Positions 59,910 through 64,000 of a DNA stretch of 64,000 bases are shown piece after piece; positions within the stretch are counted from its first letter, which is position 1; every line of letters starts with the position of its first letter. Below the pieces are notes generated by a model. It worked only from the letters and a program-made list of their open reading frames with translations. It was not told the origin of the DNA and did not search any database. The DNA lies in NCBI GenBank assembly GCA_011620645.1, contig WOYS01000118.1, forward strand, positions 33,586-97,585. The letters run 5' to 3'. Source of the DNA: Mycobacterium sp. GTDB lineage: Bacteria > Actinomycetota > Actinomycetes > Mycobacteriales > Mycobacteriaceae. A program made the translations under genes and the position numbers.

Positions 59910-60814
59910 GTGGGTAGTTCGGCGGTGATGTAGACGATCTCGCCGAGGGCGTTGTCCCGCTCGTAGTCGGGCGCGGTCAGCCCGAGCCGACTGAAAAGTT
60001 CAGACCCCGGTACCCCGGTGGCCCGCCAACCGCGACTCCCGAAATACTCCGTGGCGCTCAAACGCGGGCCCGGATAGATCAGTGAGGGCATGTCGATGTC
60101 CAGGCCCTGGCCGCGGAATCGCGTCGCGGCCTCACGAGCACGATCGGCATCGAAATCCAACAGCTTCGGCACGAATTCCGTGGCTATGCGGCTGCCGGGC
60201 GCGCTCAGGGTGATGATGTCGCCGAACAGCGTGTCCTGTGCTTTCGGCGGCAGGTAGATCAGCAGACCTTCTGCTAACCACGCGGTCGGAATCGACGGGT
60301 CGAAGCCGTTGTCGCGCAGCGCTGAAATCCAATCCTCACGCAGGTCGATGGCCACCGTGCGCCGGATACAGGACGGCTCAGCGCCAAGGTCGGACAGTGT
60401 CTGGGTTTTGAAGGCGACAACAGCGGGCTGGTCGATTTCATACACCACAGTGCCGGCGGGCCAGTTCAGCCGGTACGCGCGAGCGTCGAGGCCGGATGCC
60501 AGGATGACGGCCTGCCGTATCCCGGCATCGGTCGCGTCGCGGAAGTAGTCATCGAAAAACCTTGTTCGGACCACCATTTCGTCCATCCGGGCTTGAATCT
60601 CAGCCGGTGACACATCGCCGGACCCGCCGAACTTCCCGTCCAGCGCGTCGTTGAAGAAGTTGATGCCGACTGCCCGAACAAGCGGAGCAGCATACGGATC
60701 GTCGATCAGCCCACGTCCGTCCGCGGTGGCGACGGCCCGCCCTGCAGCCACCATCGTCGCCGTCACGCCCACGCTGGACGCGAGGTCCCAGCTGTCGTCA
60801 TCAGTGCGGGCCAT
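59897..60814 (-). CDS. SAM-dependent methyltransferase, TIGR00027 family (copy 1 of 4)
   Basis: ~305 residues of the leucine-carboxyl-methyltransferase-like family common in mycobacteria (Rv0725c-type). Seen: [22 protein letters not shown] at the N-terminus, [32 protein letters not shown] (SAM site and acidic loop; ~88-120), [12 protein letters not shown] and a C-terminal cap. Substrate unknown. Start: ATG 60814 gives proper spacing to GGGAGG; ATG 60820 overlaps the stop of the copy upstream. Last of a four-gene tandem set. Confidence 0.85.
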   Translation of the reverse strand: MARTDDDSWDLASSVGVTATMVAAGRAVATADGRGLIDDPYAAPLVRAVGINFFNDALDGKFGGSGDVSPAEIQARMDEMVVRTRFFDDYFRDATDAGIRQAVILASGLDARAYRLNWPAGTVVYEIDQPAVVAFKTQTLSDLGAEPSCIRRTVAIDLREDWISALRDNGFDPSIPTAWLAEGLLIYLPPKAQDTLFGDIITLSAPGSRIATEFVPKLLDFDADRAREAATRFRGQGLDIDMPSLIYPGPRLSATEYFGSRGWRATGVPGSELFSRLGLTAPDYERDNALGEIVYITAELPTQNR

Positions 60815-60816
60815 CG

Positions 60817-61734
60817 TCATCCTCCCAGTGTCGCCGACAGAAACCCCGAGTCTCCGCCGAAAGTACGCCATTCGTCGTCGGGTTGCTCGAACCCGTTGGC
60901 GGTGAAGGCATCCGCACTTCTGAGCACGGTGGTCTGCCACCCGTGTTCCCGCAGGTACGTGGCGGCCGACGCGCGTTTACCGGTGTAGAAGAGTTCGGCG
61001 AGATTGATCCCGGTCCCGGCTCGCCGCGAGCGTTCGGCGAGTTTCTCGGCCCAGTTCGCGGGCAGTGACCGCATGTCCATCTCCTCGGTGGCCAGCCGGC
61101 TGCCCGGCGCCGACAGTGCGGTGATGCTGTCGAACAAGCGATCCTGCGCCTCGGGGGGCAGATAGACCAGGAGTCCCTCCGCGATCCATGCGGTAGGCAG
61201 GCCGGGATCGAATCCGCTGTCGCGCAATGCCGCGGGCCAATCCTCGCGCAGGTCGACGCTCACCGTCCTGCGGTCCGCTGCCGCGGCCGCGCCGAGCTGA
61301 GCCAGGGTGTCCGACTTGAAGGCGATGACCTCGGGCTGGTCCACTTCGAAGACGACGGTGCCGGCCGGCCAGCTCAGCCGATACGCCCGGGTGTCCAGCC
61401 CGGCGGCCAGAATCACGGCCTGGCGGATACCGGCGGCGGTCGCGGTCGTGAAGAAGTCGTCGAAGTACCTTGTCCGCACGGCTATCTGCTCCCGCATGTG
61501 CTGCCGCGTCATCACGGGGTCGTCGGTCGGCGGCAGCTCATCGTCGACGAGCTTGACGAATGACTGCAGTCCGACGGCACGGACCAGGGGATCGGCCAGC
61601 GGGTCGTTCAGCAGCGGATCGGGGCCCTGGGAGGCGATGGCCCGCCCGGCCGCCACCGCGGTTGCCGTGGCGCCGACGCTGGAGGCTAGATCCCAGGAGT
61701 CGCCGTCCGAACGCCGGGTTGTGTTGGATGTCAT
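60817..61734 (-). CDS. SAM-dependent methyltransferase, TIGR00027 family (copy 2 of 4)
   Basis: ~305 residues, same motifs ([70 protein letters not shown]). It is the most divergent copy in its N-terminal ~90 residues ([17 protein letters not shown]) and its C-terminus ([16 protein letters not shown]). ATG 61734 follows AAGGA. Its stop overlaps the start region of copy 1. Confidence 0.85.
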   Translation of the reverse strand: MTSNTTRRSDGDSWDLASSVGATATAVAAGRAIASQGPDPLLNDPLADPLVRAVGLQSFVKLVDDELPPTDDPVMTRQHMREQIAVRTRYFDDFFTTATAAGIRQAVILAAGLDTRAYRLSWPAGTVVFEVDQPEVIAFKSDTLAQLGAAAAADRRTVSVDLREDWPAALRDSGFDPGLPTAWIAEGLLVYLPPEAQDRLFDSITALSAPGSRLATEEMDMRSLPANWAEKLAERSRRAGTGINLAELFYTGKRASAATYLREHGWQTTVLRSADAFTANGFEQPDDEWRTFGGDSGFLSATLGG

Positions 61735-61744
61735 GCAGATTCCT

Positions 61745-62647
61745 TCAGTCACGAATGGCGGTGATGGACACCGAGTTCCGCAGTGGGTTGGCGATTTCGG
61801 GGAACTGCCGGCCGTAGTCGGTGAAGACGTCGCGGCGGCTGCGGCTGTGCACCTGCCAGCCGCGGGCGGTCAAGTAGTCCACGACGTCGTTTCGCTCGCC
61901 CGGGTAGAACAGGTCGGACAGGTCGACGTCGAATCCCTGCGCCCCCCATTGGGCGGCCATCTCTTTGGCCCGTTGGCCGAGCGACGGCCCGAAATCGCCG
62001 CCGTGGTACTCGGTCGCGAGCCTGCTACCCGGGGCCGACAGGTCGGTGATCTCGTCGAACAGCCGATCCTGCGCATCCGGCGGCAAGTACATCAGCAGGC
62101 CCTCCGCACTCCAGGCGGCCGGGGCAGCCGGGTCGAATCCGGCCTGCCGCAACGCCGAAGGCCAATCGTTGCGCAGGTCTACCGCCACGGCCCGGCGCTC
62201 GGCCGACGGTGCGGCGCCGAGCGCGTCCAAGGATTGCGTTTTGAACGCGATGACCGCGGGCTGGTCGATCTCGTAGACGACGGTGCCTGCAGGCCAGGGC
62301 AACCGATACGGGCGGGTATCCAGTCCCGAGGCCAGGATGACGGCCTGGCGCACGCCGGCGTCTCCGGCGTCCTTGAAGAAGTCGTCGAAGAACCGGGTCC
62401 GGACGGCCATCATGTCGGTCATCAGCCGGAGACCGTCTCCCTCGGTGTCAGCCGGAATGTCGACCTTGCCGTCGACGAGCCGGGTGAAGAAGTCCACGCC
62501 GACGGCGCGGACCAGGTCCGCCGCGTAGGGGTCGTCGATGATCGCGGCGGGCTCGGCGGTGGCCAGCGCGCGGGCCGCGGCCACCATGGTCGCGGTCGCG
62601 CCGACGCTGGAGGCCAGGTCCCAGCTGTCCGTCTCGGAACGTGCCAT
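61745..62647 (-). CDS. SAM-dependent methyltransferase, TIGR00027 family (copy 3 of 4)
   Basis: 300 residues; starts [14 protein letters not shown], core [50 protein letters not shown]. The start codon shares a base with the stop of copy 4 (TGATG), and copy 2 starts 10 bp after its stop, so copies 4-3-2-1 read as one transcript. Confidence 0.87.
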   Translation of the reverse strand: MARSETDSWDLASSVGATATMVAAARALATAEPAAIIDDPYAADLVRAVGVDFFTRLVDGKVDIPADTEGDGLRLMTDMMAVRTRFFDDFFKDAGDAGVRQAVILASGLDTRPYRLPWPAGTVVYEIDQPAVIAFKTQSLDALGAAPSAERRAVAVDLRNDWPSALRQAGFDPAAPAAWSAEGLLMYLPPDAQDRLFDEITDLSAPGSRLATEYHGGDFGPSLGQRAKEMAAQWGAQGFDVDLSDLFYPGERNDVVDYLTARGWQVHSRSRRDVFTDYGRQFPEIANPLRNSVSITAIRD

Positions 62648-63561
62648 CACTTCACCGCGGTGATGTATCGCGCCTGCCCGAACTGCTGGTCCTCCTCGAG
62701 GCCCGGCAGGCCGTAGCGGGACAACAGGTCGTTGGAGGAGACCGCCGAGGTGTCCCAGCCGAGTTCGTCCAAGTGCGTTGCCGCGTCCGTGCGGTCTCCG
62801 ACATAGACGAGCTCGCTGAAGTCGAGATCGAATCCGTGCTCGGCCCACTTGTCGGTCACCGACTGCATCCGTTCGCGGATCTCAGCGGGGTCGATGTCAC
62901 CGGTGCCAGGTACCGCCTCGGCGGCGACCCGGCTACCCGGGGCGCTGTTCTCGGTGATCGTGTCGAGCAGCCGGTCCTGGGCATCGGAGGGCAGGTAGCC
63001 GAACAGACCCTCGGCGATCCATGCGGTTGGCGCGGTTGCGTCGAAGCCCGCTGCCCGCAGTGCGGACACCCAGTCGTCACGCAGGTCCACGGCGACGGCG
63101 CGGCGGTCCGCGGTCGGCTGCGCACCCAACTCGGCGAGTGTCTGTGTCTTGAACTCGATGACCTTTTGCTGGTCGATCTCGTACACCACGGTGCCGGCCG
63201 GCCAGGCCAGCCGGTAGGCGCGGGCATCCAGGCCGCAGGCCAGGATCACTGCCTGTCGGATACCGGACTCTGCGGCGGCGGTGAAGAATTCGTCGAAGAA
63301 GCGGGTGCGCGCCGCCATGCCGTTGGCGAATCGCGCGATGTTCATCTGTGGGTCGTCGCCGAGGTCCGATTCGGTGAGTTCACCGTCGACGAGCTTGGTG
63401 AAGAAATCGACGCCCACCGCACGCACCAGCGGTGCGGCGAATTGATCGTTGATCACCGGATTCGGCGCGGCCGAGGCGATAGCCCGGGCGGCCGCCACCA
63501 TGGTCGCGGTCGCGCCGACGCTCGACGCCAGGTCCCAGCTATCGCCGTCTACGCGTGCCAT
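62647..63561 (-). CDS. SAM-dependent methyltransferase, TIGR00027 family (copy 4 of 4, first of operon)
   Basis: ~304 residues; [31 protein letters not shown] start, [28 protein letters not shown] core, [22 protein letters not shown]. Start ATG 63561 (GTG 63564 possible) after GAAGGGG. It heads the operon. Family members may methylate polyketide-type or other lipids in mycobacteria; this is not established for these. Confidence 0.87.
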   Translation of the reverse strand: MARVDGDSWDLASSVGATATMVAAARAIASAAPNPVINDQFAAPLVRAVGVDFFTKLVDGELTESDLGDDPQMNIARFANGMAARTRFFDEFFTAAAESGIRQAVILACGLDARAYRLAWPAGTVVYEIDQQKVIEFKTQTLAELGAQPTADRRAVAVDLRDDWVSALRAAGFDATAPTAWIAEGLFGYLPSDAQDRLLDTITENSAPGSRVAAEAVPGTGDIDPAEIRERMQSVTDKWAEHGFDLDFSELVYVGDRTDAATHLDELGWDTSAVSSNDLLSRYGLPGLEEDQQFGQARYITAVK

Positions 63562-63648
63562 CACGGGGCCCCTTCACACTTTTACTTAGTGGGTGTAACG
63601 AACGTCCCCGACTGTACGCCGCGAACCTGAATGCCCACCTCAGACGCG

Positions 63649-63682
63649 AACGAGGCCCCCGGCAAACGCCGGGGGCCTCGTT
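63649..63682. terminator. Perfect 15-bp bidirectional terminator
   Basis: aacgaggcccccggc (63649-63663) / gccgggggcctcgtt (63668-63682), perfect complement, AAAC loop, A and T runs absent except the terminal AA/TT. It lies between the methyltransferase operon start and the 3' end of the repeat protein gene, so it must serve the latter (minus strand). Confidence 0.85.
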
Positions 63683-63703
63683 GATTCGTGCTTGGTGCGT
63701 CAG

Positions 63704-64000
63704 TTACGCGGGTCCGCCGGGTCCGCCGGCCGGACTCGTCGTCGAGGTGCCGCTGCCGGCGGGCGACGCGGCCGAGTCGGTGCCGTCGCCCTGGTGGGCG
63801 TGCGTGCCGGTGCCCCGATTTCCCCCGCCGAGGCCGTTCTTGGCTTCATCGTTCTGGGTCTTGACCTCGGTCGGGGTCACCGCGCGCCGATTCCGCGCGG
63901 AACGCAACGCTTCGGTCGGGGTCTTGACCTCGTTCGGTTCCTGTACTTCGGTCGGGGTCTTGACCTCGTTCGGTTCCTGTACTTCGGTCGGGGTCTTGAC
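63704..64000 (-). CDS. Repeat-containing protein with PTE/Asn-rich tail, 5' end outside window
   Basis: The frame is open from the window end to TAA at 63704-63706, giving the last 98 residues. It reads tandem VKTPTEVQEPNE units (two full, one partial), then a linker SARNRRAVTPTEVKTQNDEAKN, a Gly/His-containing segment and a Pro/Ala/Gly/Ser tail (SPAGGPGGPA). The low-complexity composition suggests a surface or linker region. No family recognised. The terminator at 63649 follows it. Confidence 0.6.
   Translation of the reverse strand, partial: VKTPTEVQEPNEVKTPTEVQEPNEVKTPTEALRSARNRRAVTPTEVKTQNDEAKNGLGGGNRGTGTHAHQGDGTDSAASPAGSGTSTTSPAGGPGGPA
63911..64000. repeat. 36-bp tandem repeats in the repeat-protein gene
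   Basis: The unit ttcggtcggggtcttgac... of 36 bp is present at 63911-63946 and 63947-63982 in identical form and half again at 63983-64000, running out of the window. It encodes 12 residues per unit on the minus strand. Confidence 0.9.

Overview
The window is high-GC DNA from a mycobacterium, most likely a rapidly growing Mycolicibacterium-type species. This follows from gene content and order: fadE8 – PaaX regulator – echA5, then rpsL-rpsG-fusA-tuf, a ferredoxin reductase, a complete mycofactocin locus (mftR, mftA-G), the S10 and spc ribosomal operons interrupted by a formylglycine-generating enzyme, then sppA and TIGR00027-type methyltransferases. This matches, from recalled knowledge, the Rv0672–Rv0725 backbone of M. 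tuberculosis. No rRNA, tRNA, CRISPR array, integrase or transposase was recognised.

Layout. 1–5.3 kb: end of a PAP2 phosphatase gene, a fatty-acid catabolic trio (fadE8, PaaX regulator, echA5), a DUF3060-like lipoprotein, a VanX-like dipeptidase and a TetR remnant. 5.35–19.9 kb: an accessory block at the place where other mycobacteria have mmpS5/mmpL5-Rv0681. Its core is a plus-strand run of eleven tightly coupled genes: a FtsK/HerA-type ATPase, a tail-anchored coiled-coil protein, three proteins of unknown family, a 590-aa two-helix membrane protein, a Ycf46-like AAA+ ATPase, three small helical proteins that look WXG100/ESAT-6-like in size and composition, and a small YeaQ-like membrane protein. 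Next to it are three single-pass proteins that share an N-terminal tag (TDxxQPLFPL...YPxIG), a class A beta-lactamase-like SxxK protein and an Amidase_2 peptidoglycan amidase. I do not recognise this set as a named system. It is the best candidate here for an undescribed machine, plausibly one acting at the cell envelope.

20.5–24.9 kb: the str operon (rpsL, rpsG, fusA, tuf). 25.1–31.2 kb: four minus-strand genes, two large paralogous histidine kinases with two membrane blocks and two paralogous NarL-type regulators. 31.3–35.2 kb: an arginine/ornithine catabolic cluster (arcA, rocD, ddaH-like, AsnC regulator) with a striking inverted repeat in front of arcA. 35.2–43.7 kb: ferredoxin reductase and the mycofactocin genes mftR, A, B, C, D, E, F, G, making the peptide-derived redox cofactor and its partner oxidoreductases. 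43.7–46.6 kb: a lipoprotein carboxylesterase, a hotdog-fold protein and a decayed VbhA-Fic toxin-antitoxin pair.

46.7–57.9 kb: S10 operon (rpsJ to rpsQ), the formylglycine-generating enzyme, then the spc operon (rplN to rplO), each with recognisable promoter or terminator signals. 58.1–64.0 kb: sppA, a tandem family of four SAM-dependent methyltransferases, a strong terminator, and the 3' part of a protein with 12-residue repeats that runs off the window. Short repeats recur inside genes (fadE8, mftC, mftF and the 3' end of fusA), suggesting small-scale expansion or insertion of short elements in this lineage.
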